Source of the DNA: Candidatus Peregrinibacteria bacterium GW2011_GWF2_43_17
GTDB lineage: Bacteria; Patescibacteriota; Gracilibacteria; UBA1369; UBA12470
NCBI GenBank assembly: GCA_000999315.1
Contig: LCFW01000007.1
Location: 1 to 64,000, forward strand
Direction of reading: 5' to 3'
DNA length: 64,000 nt
The notes beneath the pieces were generated by a model that was not told the DNA's origin, searched no databases, and saw only the letters and a program-made list of their open reading frames with translations. The position numbers and the translations under genes are program-made. This document shows positions 51,082-60,410 of this stretch, piece by piece. Each line of letters begins with the position of its first letter. Position 1 is the first letter of the stretch.

Positions 51082-52185
51082 CTAGAGCTTAAGCGGCATA
51101 ATTATATGCACAAAGTCGTTTTTCTTCAAGGGTTTTATGGAAACGGGGTTGATTTTGTCAACCATTTCTATGGCGATTTTATCGTCGGCAACGCTGGATA
51201 ATACGTCAAGTATGTACTGTGCGTTCAGTGCAACTTTGTTGTTTTCTCCGGTAATTTTAATGTCTAAGTCCGCCCTGCCTTCGCCAACCTGTGTTTCGTC
51301 GGTCGAAACAATCATTTTCCCGTCATTTGTAACTGAGATTTTCACGTTGTTGTTTGTCTCCATCACGAAAAGGCTGACTTTTTTTACGGCCAATATTAGG
51401 TCTTCGCGCTCAACCTCGCATTTTGTCTTTGGTTCTTTTGGTAAAATTTTCTCATAGTCGGGGAAACGTCCTTCTATAAGCCTGGAAATTAAAACCGTAT
51501 CTCCGCATTTGAATAAAACCTGGTTGCTTGATGCGCTCACCTCTATGACGCCCTTTGCCAGTGTGATTATTCTGCCAAGCTCAATAATTGTTTTTGATGG
51601 GATTATAAAGTCGGCGCTGGATTTAACATCGGAGGAAAGCTTTATCACTTTTTGAGAAAGCCTATAGCTGTCGGTGGCAACCATTAAAAGTTCATCTTTT
51701 TTAAACCCGAACAAAACACCCGTTAAGACCGGCCTGACTATGTTTGTCGAAGCCGCAAACGCAACTTGCGAAACGGCATCTTTAAAACTTTCAACCGGGA
51801 TCTCGAAAGACATAGTCCCTTCAACTTTCGGAATCATTGGAAACTCTTCCGCCGGAATACCTTTGATTTTTGTTTCCGAATGGCTGGCTTTAACCGACAG
51901 TGTGACGCCGTCTTCAAGTTTCAACTCGACGTCGCCATCTTTCAACAACCCGACATAGCTTGTAAAAATCTTCGCTGGAATTGTAACGCTCCCCTCGTTT
52001 ATAACGTCGGCTTCGAGAACCGTCTTGATCGCGATTTCAAGATTTGTTGCGGACAAAACAACCTTCTTCCCCTCAACGCTTAATAAAATGTTGTTTAAAA
52101 CCGGAAGGGTGTTGTTCGGACTAACCGCCTTGTTAACAATATTTAGGGCGCTTGCGAGCGCTCTTTGTGAGCATTTTACTTTCAT
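51082..52185 (-). CDS. dnaN: DNA polymerase III sliding clamp (beta)
   Basis: 367 residues: start MKVKCSQRALASALNIVNKA, then NTLPVLNNILLSVEGKKVVL. Three similar domains follow; the second has GVLFGFKKDELLMVATDSYR, and the end has NPVSIKPLKKNDFVHIIMPL (the usual M-P-x-R/K-L C-terminus as MPLKL). It forms the ring that keeps the polymerase on DNA. In many bacteria it lies near dnaA and the origin; here its upstream region has origin-like features. dnaA itself is not in the window. Confidence 0.97.
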   Translation of the reverse strand: MKVKCSQRALASALNIVNKAVSPNNTLPVLNNILLSVEGKKVVLSATNLEIAIKTVLEADVINEGSVTIPAKIFTSYVGLLKDGDVELKLEDGVTLSVKASHSETKIKGIPAEEFPMIPKVEGTMSFEIPVESFKDAVSQVAFAASTNIVRPVLTGVLFGFKKDELLMVATDSYRLSQKVIKLSSDVKSSADFIIPSKTIIELGRIITLAKGVIEVSASSNQVLFKCGDTVLISRLIEGRFPDYEKILPKEPKTKCEVEREDLILAVKKVSLFVMETNNNVKISVTNDGKMIVSTDETQVGEGRADLDIKITGENNKVALNAQYILDVLSSVADDKIAIEMVDKINPVSIKPLKKNDFVHIIMPLKL

Positions 52186-52489
52186 GTGTGTTTATTTAAA
52201 TTTACGTCTTATTGATTATAAATACTTTTAAACATTTTTCAATTGACCAATTTAATAAAGAATCTTAATTGTTATATAAATAAAATAGTAATAATAGTAA
52301 CAACTTTCCAAAACCGCCAAAACATCACAAAACATACTTTTTAAACCTACCCCCCTCTCACCGTCAAAGTTCAAAAAATGTGCAAAACCCAATCCCTCCA
52401 AACCCGCATCGGTAAGCCCCAAGTCAACAGAACACAAAATTAAACCTTCAAAACCCCACCAACATTGTGCAAAACCCCTGCACATCCCT
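52186..52489. other. AT-rich, strand-biased region next to dnaN, candidate origin
   Basis: The 304 bases between RNase J and dnaN hold no gene. On the minus strand a G+T-rich stretch is followed by TACTATTATTACTATTTTAT (near 52276-52302), which looks like a DnaA-trio tract, and then a very AT-rich run. TTTTGCACA, two mismatches from the DnaA box TTATCCACA, occurs twice (near 52380 and 52466) as part of a longer direct repeat. No perfect DnaA box is present. Confidence 0.3.
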
Positions 52490-54328
52490 CTAGTTTCTCA
52501 TGGCAAGTACGACGATTAACGGTCTTCTCGCAAGCATTCTATGTGACACCCCGTCCAAAACTCTTTTGACATAATTGCACACATCCCACTGTTTTGCCTT
52601 GGGGTCTTTGTGCAAAATCTGTTTATAAGATTTCTCAGCCTCCTCTTTTAATTTAGCCACAACCTTTTCCGATTCTTTCATATATACAAACCCCCTCGTT
52701 GTTATAAAGGGCTTTTCAAGAAGCTCCTTGCTTTTCTTATTCATCCTAAAGACGACAACAACAATTCCGTTTTGCGCCATTATTTCCCTGTCGAGCAAAA
52801 CCTGCGATCCTATATCGCCGGTTCCCAGTCCGTCCACAACTATATAGTTCGACGGAACCCTCTCTTCGGTTTGACGAATTCGGCCGTTTTCTATTTCCAA
52901 AACATCCCCGTTTGAATCAAAAAGAAAAACATTCTCTTCTTTAAACCCGATCCTTCTCGCGATTTTCGCATGAGCCGTTCGCATATATAAATTCCCGTGT
53001 ATCGGAACAAGATTTAGCGGATTTATAAATCGCATCATTTGCTCCAGGTCATCCTGGTTCCCGTGTCCCGAAGTGTGCACGTCCATAATGTCGTTATTCA
53101 CAATGTTCGCCCCGAGCTTACACAAATTATTGATAACCGTCGCGACCGCCTGCTCGTTGCCGATAATCGGGTGAGCGGAAATTATAACGGTATCTCCTTT
53201 TTTAATTTGGACCTGTTTGTGATCCTTCAAAGACATTCTCGTGAGCGCGGACATCGCCTCCCCCTGACTTCCGGTTGTAAGTATCAAAACTCTATCATCC
53301 GGCATTTTCAAAACCTCCTTAAGCGACTTCACAACCCCTTTCGGAATTTTCAAATATCCGAGTTCGCGCGCGATTCTTATGTTGACCTCCATGCTTCGTC
53401 CGCTTATCGCGACAATGCGTCCGTGCCTTTGAGCCGAATTTAAAACTTGCTGGATTCTTCCTATCAAAGAAGCGAAAGAAGCAATAATAATCCTACCATT
53501 CGTCGAAGCGATTACGTTGTCCAAAGACTCGCCGATCACCCTTTCCGAAACGGTTCGTCCCGGCTTAAGAGCATTTGTGCTGTCCGAAAACAAGGCTATA
53601 ACCTTTTCGCTTCCCTGCCTGCTACCCAAAAACTTCATTTTATTGATTTCGGCGGGCTTGTCGTCAGCCGGGTGGTTGTCAAACTTGAAATCTCCCGTAT
53701 GCACAATTGCACCAATCGGAGATTTTAAATAAACGCCAACTCCATCCGGGATACTATGATTAACTCTGAAAAATTTCGCCTCAAAATATCCGAGCCTCAC
53801 CACGCTATCACTCCTTATCTCGCGCAGATCGGCCTTTTTCAAAATATCAAACTCCTCCAACTGTTTTTTTATCAAACCCATCGTAAGCTTCGTCGCATAA
53901 ACCGGCGGGAATCCAAGTCGTGGCAACACATAAGGCAACCCGCCAATATGGTCCATGTGTCCGTGGGTGATAATTATTCCACGAATGTTTTTTTGCCGTT
54001 CCTCCAAATACGTTACGTCGGGGACAACATAGTCGATACCCAACATGTCCTCTTCGGGGAACTGGAATCCCATGTCTACAACTACAATATCGTCGGCATA
54101 TTCAAACACCATTGCGTTCTTGCCGACCTCTTCCAATCCACCAAGTGGGATTACGCGCAACTTGCCGCCTTTTCGATGTGGCGGGACCTTGGGTTTTGTT
54201 TTCAACGGGATAAGAGTTGACGTCGAAACGGACAGCTTGTCATCAGAGCCATCATGTAAAATTTGCGTGATCCATTTGTCCAATTTCTCTTCGTCAGGTC
54301 TCCTTCCCCGGATTGTCTCTTTTTGCAT
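52490..54328 (-). CDS. rnj: Ribonuclease J
   Basis: 612 residues. After a ~45-residue N-terminal extension the metallo-beta-lactamase core starts LRVIPLGGLEEVGKNAMVFE and has ITHGHMDHIGGLPYVLPRLG (HxHxDH zinc motif), IVHTGDFKFD and FSDSTNA. The beta-CASP part has SFASLIGRIQQVLNSAQRHG and TTGSQGEAMSALTRMS, followed by HTSGHGNQDDLEQMMRFINP. The C-terminal domain follows. It is a 5'-to-3' exonuclease and endonuclease for RNA turnover. A TGGTATAAT promoter lies 25 bases before the ATG. Confidence 0.95.
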   Translation of the reverse strand: MQKETIRGRRPDEEKLDKWITQILHDGSDDKLSVSTSTLIPLKTKPKVPPHRKGGKLRVIPLGGLEEVGKNAMVFEYADDIVVVDMGFQFPEEDMLGIDYVVPDVTYLEERQKNIRGIIITHGHMDHIGGLPYVLPRLGFPPVYATKLTMGLIKKQLEEFDILKKADLREIRSDSVVRLGYFEAKFFRVNHSIPDGVGVYLKSPIGAIVHTGDFKFDNHPADDKPAEINKMKFLGSRQGSEKVIALFSDSTNALKPGRTVSERVIGESLDNVIASTNGRIIIASFASLIGRIQQVLNSAQRHGRIVAISGRSMEVNIRIARELGYLKIPKGVVKSLKEVLKMPDDRVLILTTGSQGEAMSALTRMSLKDHKQVQIKKGDTVIISAHPIIGNEQAVATVINNLCKLGANIVNNDIMDVHTSGHGNQDDLEQMMRFINPLNLVPIHGNLYMRTAHAKIARRIGFKEENVFLFDSNGDVLEIENGRIRQTEERVPSNYIVVDGLGTGDIGSQVLLDREIMAQNGIVVVVFRMNKKSKELLEKPFITTRGFVYMKESEKVVAKLKEEAEKSYKQILHKDPKAKQWDVCNYVKRVLDGVSHRMLARRPLIVVLAMRN

Positions 54329-54353
54329 AAGTAAAATTAAATTCTCAGTATCT

Positions 54354-54362
54354 ATTATACCA
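54354..54362 (-). promoter_or_regulatory. Extended -10 promoter of RNase J gene
   Basis: Minus strand TGGTATAAT with TATAAT at 54354-54359; expected leader of about 19 bases to the ATG at 54328. Confidence 0.65.
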
Positions 54363-54365
54363 CGA

Positions 54366-54394
54366 TTTACATAAAAAGGGAATACCTGTATGCT
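54366..54394 (+). promoter_or_regulatory. Candidate murD promoter
   Basis: TTTACA (54366-54371), 17-base spacer, TATGCT (54389-54394). The start of transcription would be at or next to the murD ATG at 54403, so the message may be leaderless. Confidence 0.4.
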
Positions 54395-54402
54395 TTTTTC
54401 GC

Positions 54403-55722
54403 ATGAAGTCTAAAATCGCAATCTTGGGGTTTGGCATCGAAGGCGAATCGATCGCCAACTATCTTTTAAAGAAAAATTACAAAGATATAACTATCTGCGA
54501 CTCCGATGCAAACCTTGCAAACAAACCGAAACAATTTAAATACATTCTCGGTCCCGATTATCTAAAAAACTTAAACCGCTTCGATATAATTTTCAGATCA
54601 CCCGGCATACCTTTCCAAACCAAAGAAGTCCTTCTCGCCGGCAAAAAAGCAACGAGCGTCACCCGCTACTTTTTCGAGCACTGCCCATGCAAAATCATCG
54701 CCGTAACGGGTACAAAAGGCAAAGGAACAACAAGCACTTTGGCCTACGAAATGCTAAAAAAAGCCGGCAGAGACGCATACCTCGGAGGCAATATCGGCAA
54801 CTCGCCTCTCGACTTTCTCGACAAACTCAAAAAGGAATCAATAGTCGTTCTCGAACTCGGTCACGGGCAAATCGAAGACCTTGAAACGGGACCCGACATC
54901 GGAATTATTCTCGGTGTAACGCAAGACCATCTCGATTACCACCCCGACATCAAGACTTATAGGAGCGCCAAACATCCGTTAATTTCCAAACAGAAAAAAT
55001 CCCAAATCGCCATAATCAACGAGGATTATGAAGGCAACGAACCGTTTTTAACATTGGGCGAAGGTCGAAAATTTAAAATCTCAACAAGGGGGGAGACCCC
55101 TCTGGGCGCATACGCACACAAGCAAAAACTCATCATCAAAACCGACAAAAAACAACTTGAATTAATAGATGCTTCGCAAATAAAACTTCTCGGACCTCAC
55201 AATATAGAAAACGCACTTCCCTCTTCGCTCGCCGCATTTTTAAGCGGGGTCTCAAAAGAAAACATCGTGCACGTTTTAAAAACTTTTCGAGGACTTCCGC
55301 ACAGACTTGAATTTGTTTGCGAAAAAAACGGAATAAAATTCATAAACGACTCGTTCTCCACAACGCCGGAAACCTCAATCGCCGCAATCAACTCTTTCGC
55401 GACCTCGCTCATACTCGTCGCCGGCGGCTCTGAAAAACACGCCGACTTCACATCTTGGGCGGAAGCCGTTAAAAACGCCAAACACCTGAAACAAATAATC
55501 CTGATCGGATTAACCGGACCGCGCATGGCGAAAGCGATCGGCAGAGATGGCAGAATCATGCTTGTCAAAACACTCGAGAATGCATTTTTAAAAATCAGAA
55601 AATTCGCCACGAAAGGTGACACTGTCGTGATGTCGCCCGCCTGTGCGAGTTTCGACCAATTTAAAAACTACAAGGAGAGAGGCGAAGCGTTTAAAAATCT
55701 TTCGCGTTCGTTTGCGGGCTAG
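54403..55722 (+). CDS. murD: UDP-N-acetylmuramoylalanine-D-glutamate ligase
   Basis: 439 residues. N-terminal Rossmann domain (KSKIAILGFGIEGESIANYL); ATP-binding loop VTGTKGKGTTSTLAYEML; central domain with GVTQDHLDYHPDIKTYRSAK; LPHRLEFVCEKNGIKFINDS and SFSTTPETSIAAINSF in the later part; C-terminal domain with VMSPACASFDQFKNYKERGE. The final motif (SPACASFDxFxxxxxRG) is specific for MurD among Mur ligases. It adds D-Glu to the muropeptide in the cytoplasm. The last 32 bases overlap the convergent flippase gene. Confidence 0.95.
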   Translation: MKSKIAILGFGIEGESIANYLLKKNYKDITICDSDANLANKPKQFKYILGPDYLKNLNRFDIIFRSPGIPFQTKEVLLAGKKATSVTRYFFEHCPCKIIAVTGTKGKGTTSTLAYEMLKKAGRDAYLGGNIGNSPLDFLDKLKKESIVVLELGHGQIEDLETGPDIGIILGVTQDHLDYHPDIKTYRSAKHPLISKQKKSQIAIINEDYEGNEPFLTLGEGRKFKISTRGETPLGAYAHKQKLIIKTDKKQLELIDASQIKLLGPHNIENALPSSLAAFLSGVSKENIVHVLKTFRGLPHRLEFVCEKNGIKFINDSFSTTPETSIAAINSFATSLILVAGGSEKHADFTSWAEAVKNAKHLKQIILIGLTGPRMAKAIGRDGRIMLVKTLENAFLKIRKFATKGDTVVMSPACASFDQFKNYKERGEAFKNLSRSFAG

Positions 55723-57211
55723 GGGCCTCCCTTCCGCGAATCGACAGCAAGAGCTCTTTCGAAAACCCGCCCGTCAAAAACAAAATCCCTCCGTAAATAA
55801 TCCCGCCAAGCGGCACCAATGCGAGCACGTTGGCGTTTTGCAAATACGAATAACTGAAATCTTTTAGAGCCCAAACCGACAAGCCCATAACCGCACCCGC
55901 GAACAAAACTTTCCAAATCGTATTAAAACTAAAAGTGAATTTAATATGTTTTCTTGCGGCGAAATACGCCAAGACAAGAAGTAGCGTTTCGGTCGCGATA
56001 CTTGTAATCGCCGCCCCCCTGGCCCCCAAATGCGGGATCATTAAAAGATTCAAAGACACATTGAAAATCGCGCAACATCCGTTAATCCAAAGAAGCTTGT
56101 TTTGATAATTCGTCGCAATCAAAGTGTAAATAAACAGGCTGTTCATGAAAGCAACAGTCATCCCGACCATCAGGAATTTAAGAACAATGTCCGACCCATA
56201 AAAACCCTCGCTTATTCTGCTCAAAAACTCGGGGCTCGAAACCACGAAAATTATCTGATACGCGAGCACGAAAGTCCCAATCACCATCGGCACCGCCGCC
56301 ATAAAAAGAAAATCAAAACTATACCTCAAAATATCAGTCACCCTGTTGGTCTGATTTTTGACATGTCTGGTCAAAACCGGCAAAACGCTGTTCATAAAAA
56401 ACACCGGCACGAGCGACAAAATCTCAAGCACCCTCATCGGCACGCCATAAACCCCAACCTCCGTCGGCCCCTTCATCATCAGGAGCATAATCGACCCGAC
56501 CCTGAAATAAATCATATTCAAAACCAGCGCCGTTCCGTACGGCAAAGCTTTCATCAAAATTTGCTTAATATACCCCCAATCTTTCCCGAACCCGATCCTG
56601 CCATATTTTCTCGCCGCCAAAAAAGTCACAAAAACCAAAACGAAATTCCCGACAACCCCCGCGAAAATCAGATGGTAAAAACTTGCCGAGACAGGATCTT
56701 TATACCAAAAAAAGACCACAATAATCATATACATAAGCGCTGTCATTTTCCCCAAAACCTGCGCCACAGCCGCATACTGCATTTTCAAATTCAACTGCAA
56801 AATACTCGACAACGAACTTTGCAAAATCGAAAGGAAAACCGCAACCGAAGCGATCACGATTCCCAAATGTATCTCACGATATTGCGGTATCAAATAAGCC
56901 GCCAAAGTCGCGCAAGTCATGATTATCACACACAACCCCATCCTCAAAGTCAGTATGTTCGCGAAAATCGCATCCTTTTTCGCGCGGTCATCTTCTTTCG
57001 CCATCTCCCTAACCGCAATCGTAAAAAGCCCCAAATCCGCCGCTATCCCGAAAAAAGCCAAAAACTCATAAACCGCCGCATACTTCCCGTACCCCTCCAG
57101 GCCCAAATAATTCGTAATAATCTTTACGATAAAAATACTCAAGCCGGCCATAAACACCCTCCCGGCAATTTGAGTCACGGTGTTACTCAGAACTTTTCTC
57201 GCAACAGACAT
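55691..57211 (-). CDS. Polysaccharide flippase (Wzx-like, MOP superfamily)
   Basis: 506 residues with about 14 membrane helices. The N-terminus ARKVLSNTVTQIAGRVFMAG and YGKYAAVYEFLAFFGIAADL ('G...Y...' followed by 'D.Gl') is the usual start of polysaccharide transporters. Later helices include MLLMMKGPTEVGVYGVPMRV. It moves lipid-linked sugars outward. With the O-antigen-ligase-like protein it suggests a surface glycan. Overlaps murD by 32 bases at the 3' end. A TGGTATATT promoter lies 22 bases before the ATG. Confidence 0.88.
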   Translation of the reverse strand: MSVARKVLSNTVTQIAGRVFMAGLSIFIVKIITNYLGLEGYGKYAAVYEFLAFFGIAADLGLFTIAVREMAKEDDRAKKDAIFANILTLRMGLCVIIMTCATLAAYLIPQYREIHLGIVIASVAVFLSILQSSLSSILQLNLKMQYAAVAQVLGKMTALMYMIIVVFFWYKDPVSASFYHLIFAGVVGNFVLVFVTFLAARKYGRIGFGKDWGYIKQILMKALPYGTALVLNMIYFRVGSIMLLMMKGPTEVGVYGVPMRVLEILSLVPVFFMNSVLPVLTRHVKNQTNRVTDILRYSFDFLFMAAVPMVIGTFVLAYQIIFVVSSPEFLSRISEGFYGSDIVLKFLMVGMTVAFMNSLFIYTLIATNYQNKLLWINGCCAIFNVSLNLLMIPHLGARGAAITSIATETLLLVLAYFAARKHIKFTFSFNTIWKVLFAGAVMGLSVWALKDFSYSYLQNANVLALVPLGGIIYGGILFLTGGFSKELLLSIRGREAPSPQTNAKDF

Positions 57212-57233
57212 TTGTAAGAAGTTAAGCTAAGGA

Positions 57234-57242
57234 AATATACCA
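57234..57242 (-). promoter_or_regulatory. Extended -10 promoter of the flippase gene
   Basis: Minus strand TGGTATATT (TATATT 57234-57239), expected leader of about 16 bases. Confidence 0.5.
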
Positions 57243-57291
57243 CAACGGCGTTTGGAAGAAGAGCTCATGTTATGTTAAATTCATTTGCGCC

Positions 57292-58389
57292 ATGCAAGAA
57301 ATAAAAGAAAAACTTACCCATACGCTAACGGAAATAGATTCCGCAAGGACATTTTTGCATTTCCCCGATCTCGCCGAAGAACTCAAAAATTGCGAAATGG
57401 AAATGTCCACTTCCGGATTTTGGGACGACCAGGTGCACGCCAAGAAGGTTTCGGAGCGCGCGGGATTTTTAAGAAAAACAATAGACGGGTGGAATGATTT
57501 TGAAAAAGAGATAAAAGAAATGCTTGAAATGACCGAGATCATAGACCCGGTAAACGATGCGGACAGCTTCAAAGATCTGCAGAAAAACACACAAGCCGTG
57601 CTGAAAAAACTGAACAAACTTTCAATCCAACTTTATCTCGGAGGCAAATATGACAACGACAACGCTATAATTTCGATCCACGCCGGAACGGGAGGAGTTG
57701 ATGCGCAAGACTGGGCCGAAATGTTACTTAGAATGTATTTGAGATATATAGAAAACAAAGAATGGTCGGCGGAAATTTTGGAAAAAACCGCGGCGGAAGA
57801 AGCCGGCTTAAAAAGCGTTTCAATCATGGTAAAAGGACCTTTCGCATACGGCTTTTTGAAAGAAGAACATGGTGTCCACAGACTTGTCCGCATGAGCCCG
57901 TTTAATTCCGGCGGAACCCGCGAAACATCTTTCGCTCTTGTGGAAGTCATCCCCGAAATTCCCGAAAGCGACGTTGAAATAGACGACAAAGATCTCGAGA
58001 TAGAAACTTTCCGAGCAGGCGGACACGGCGGTCAAAACGTGAACAAAACGGACTCAGCGGTAAGACTGCGGCACATCCCAACCGGCCTAACCGTCCACTG
58101 CCAAAACGAACGATCCCAACTTCAAAATCGCAATACCGCGATGAAACTTCTCAAATCCAAACTTGTCGTCCTCCAAGAAAAACACCATCTTGCGACAATC
58201 GAACAGGTCAAAGGCGAACACGTCCAACACTCTTGGGGCAACCAAATCAGATCTTATGTTCTGCATCCGTATAAAATGGTGAAAGACCACCGCACCGATT
58301 ACGAAACCACCCAGATAGATAGGGTCCTTGACGGCGAGCTGGACGACATAATCGAAGCATCCTTAAGGCAACACAAAAATGAATCTTAA
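57292..58389 (+). CDS. prfB: Peptide chain release factor 2
   Basis: 365 residues. The N-terminal coiled coil, the RF2-specific SPF tripeptide in RLVRMSPFNSGGTRETSFAL, and the GGQ loop in ETFRAGGHGGQNVNKTDSAV are present. The protein is coded in one frame from the ATG at 57292, so the autoregulatory +1 frameshift found in many prfB genes is absent. It reads UAA and UGA stops, which fits with TGA stops in the window. Overlaps def by 11 bases. Confidence 0.96.
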   Translation: MQEIKEKLTHTLTEIDSARTFLHFPDLAEELKNCEMEMSTSGFWDDQVHAKKVSERAGFLRKTIDGWNDFEKEIKEMLEMTEIIDPVNDADSFKDLQKNTQAVLKKLNKLSIQLYLGGKYDNDNAIISIHAGTGGVDAQDWAEMLLRMYLRYIENKEWSAEILEKTAAEEAGLKSVSIMVKGPFAYGFLKEEHGVHRLVRMSPFNSGGTRETSFALVEVIPEIPESDVEIDDKDLEIETFRAGGHGGQNVNKTDSAVRLRHIPTGLTVHCQNERSQLQNRNTAMKLLKSKLVVLQEKHHLATIEQVKGEHVQHSWGNQIRSYVLHPYKMVKDHRTDYETTQIDRVLDGELDDIIEASLRQHKNES

Positions 58390-58876
58390 AATTCTCATCG
58401 GTACCAAAAATAAGACATTGCGAACTCCTTCTGAACCGATTCGCAAAACAGACTCCAAGATAAAAAAACTTATCAAGGACATGGACGAAACGATATACGC
58501 GCAAAACGGCGTCGGCTTGGCGGCGCCGCAAGTCGGTACCAATCTCCGGCTCATCCTCGCGAGGTTAAATTCGAATACCGACTCCGAAGTTCTCGTTCAT
58601 CTCATCAATCCCGAAATCGTATATTTTTCAAAAGAAACAGTCGAAGAGGAAGAAGGATGCCTGAGCGTCCCAAAACGGTGGGGCTTGGTGAATCGCAGTA
58701 AAGAAATTATTGTCAGGTTTATCACGCCAAAAAACCAACCTCAAACTCTGAAACTCGAAGGGCTTAACGCAAGAATCGTTCAACACGAGATAGACCATCT
58801 CGATGGGATCCTTTTCACGGACAAGGCGAAAAACATTCACGAAAAAAAAGCAACGGAAAAAGAAACGACAATATGA
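58379..58876 (+). CDS. def: Peptide deformylase
   Basis: 165 residues. All three metal motifs are present: GVGLAAPQVG, EEGCLSVP and QHEIDHLDGILF. It removes the formyl group from new proteins. The ATG lies inside the prfB end (11-base overlap), so the genes are translationally coupled. Ends in TGA. Confidence 0.96.
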   Translation: MNLKILIGTKNKTLRTPSEPIRKTDSKIKKLIKDMDETIYAQNGVGLAAPQVGTNLRLILARLNSNTDSEVLVHLINPEIVYFSKETVEEEEGCLSVPKRWGLVNRSKEIIVRFITPKNQPQTLKLEGLNARIVQHEIDHLDGILFTDKAKNIHEKKATEKETTI

Positions 58877-58920
58877 TTGCACGGGCCCCAAAACAATCTA
58901 TGGTCTGTTACCCCCTTCCA

Positions 58921-58929
58921 TGGTATAAT
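58921..58929 (+). promoter_or_regulatory. Extended -10 promoter before the 480-aa gene
   Basis: TGGTATAAT (TATAAT 58924-58929), 33 bases before the ATG at 58963; followed by TTATAGATAAATAAA, similar to the region at 37450-37470. Confidence 0.65.
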
Positions 58930-58962
58930 TTATAGATAAATAAATCTCAAAAATCTCAAATT

Positions 58963-60405
58963 ATGCCATCGCAACAAGAAACACTGCGTGAGCAACCGGA
59001 ATCCTCTCCATATGTTGACGTTCATCCGGGCGCGAAAGAAACAATAAAAGAAGTTATCAAAACCCCCGATCTCGCATGGGGTCTTCCGGAACCTTTTGCC
59101 AAATCCACGGGCAGGATAAGCAGAGTGGATTCCGGGAATCTCGCGACGATCATGGAAAAACACATCAGATATTTATTCGCGAGAACCGGCCTGAAAGAGT
59201 CGCGGAACGAAAACGCTCTCCCGTATGATCCAATGTGCCTCGGGTCCGCCATGAGGCTTCTTCAAGAAGGCGGAATAAAAGTATATGACGACAGCGGGAC
59301 GATCATACCTTTCGGCGACATCCAAAAAGTTGCCGACCAAAAACCTCTTTATATCCAAGGACAAGGGTTGGTTTTGATGATTTTTCAGGATTTGGAACAA
59401 AGAGGGGCTCCACCGGAAACCGCTTCGCACACGACTGCACGCAGAGAAGCGACACGTGAAAGAACCGCGCTTGGCGCAAGCGTTGAAATGACGGCTGTTA
59501 GAGAAACGATTCTTGAACCGCAACACGCGGAAGCGGTCGCGACAAATATGATTTCTTATATGCTTGGCTCAAACCACAATGATGTTATGGGAACAGTCGG
59601 GTTAGCCGGCTCGAATAAAGAGGAAATAGTAGCCGCATTTTCAAGTATTTTCGCCAATCGGCAAACGGAAGCCACCGTCCTTCTCACACAAGGAGATCGT
59701 CCGTCAATCATGATATCAAAAGGGCGCACGGCATATTATTTCGAAGTTAGAACATCGCAAGCCAATACTCAATATTCGATAGTAAAACAAGGCGCCAATA
59801 TCCGAATCGAAGAAATCCACAGGGAAAATATGGTAAAACCGGTCGCAACAAACACGACTGTCGAGCAACCGGGGACATCGGTGGAACACGCAACCCGAGA
59901 AACACTGCTCGCCAGATACGGTGGGCTGCAGGGAGCCGTCGTCGCGCTCGAGTCCCAAAACGAATGGAACAATATAAGCAGACAAACTTACACCGAACTC
60001 GCAAGATTCGGGCAAATAACAGATACAAAAGAGGCGAAAAAATACTGCAAAGACAACCTCGACATGACCTGCGCAATCACCAAAAAAGAACTCGAAAGGG
60101 TTTACGCGCTTTCGGTCGAAATGGAGTATTACAAGGAGCAGTTCGGCTTCGATTTCGCGAGCAAAACCATAAGTGAAGCTTACAGAATGATCGCTGATAG
60201 AATCGCGAAAACAAAATCCACCACCGCAAAAACAACAAGAACTTCTGTCAGAACCGCCGGCGAAACATCATCCTCCTCGCACAAGAAAGCTCCTTCTCAT
60301 CACGAGTCCGCAAGATATTATTACAAATATCCCAAAGCCCACAACCGTTACGGCGACCACGGGGGTAATCACACTTACCCGGGTCAACATCTTGGGAGGA
60401 GCTAG
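58963..60405 (+). CDS. Protein of unknown function, cytoplasmic by look
   Basis: 480 residues without signal peptide or membrane helix. Parts: N-terminal (about 1-150) with DLAWGLPEPFAKSTGRISRV and IRYLFARTGLKESRNENALP; an Arg/Glu/Thr helical linker; a middle alpha/beta part (VATNMISYMLGSNHNDVMGT; SIMISKGRTAYYFEVRTSQA); a helical part (ETLLARYGGLQGAVVALESQ; KKELERVYALSVEMEYYKEQ); and a basic, His/Ser/Thr/Tyr-rich tail. I recognise no family. It shares promoter layout with the 354-aa gene at 37480. Ends five bases before the stop of the convergent FemAB-like gene. Confidence 0.7.
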   Translation: MPSQQETLREQPESSPYVDVHPGAKETIKEVIKTPDLAWGLPEPFAKSTGRISRVDSGNLATIMEKHIRYLFARTGLKESRNENALPYDPMCLGSAMRLLQEGGIKVYDDSGTIIPFGDIQKVADQKPLYIQGQGLVLMIFQDLEQRGAPPETASHTTARREATRERTALGASVEMTAVRETILEPQHAEAVATNMISYMLGSNHNDVMGTVGLAGSNKEEIVAAFSSIFANRQTEATVLLTQGDRPSIMISKGRTAYYFEVRTSQANTQYSIVKQGANIRIEEIHRENMVKPVATNTTVEQPGTSVEHATRETLLARYGGLQGAVVALESQNEWNNISRQTYTELARFGQITDTKEAKKYCKDNLDMTCAITKKELERVYALSVEMEYYKEQFGFDFASKTISEAYRMIADRIAKTKSTTAKTTRTSVRTAGETSSSSHKKAPSHHESARYYYKYPKAHNRYGDHGGNHTYPGQHLGRS

Positions 60406-60410
60406 CGACC

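Noticed and set aside
57292-58389. Programmed frameshift in prfB
   Set aside because: The coiled-coil N-terminus and the rest are in a single frame with no early TGA and no slippery site needed.
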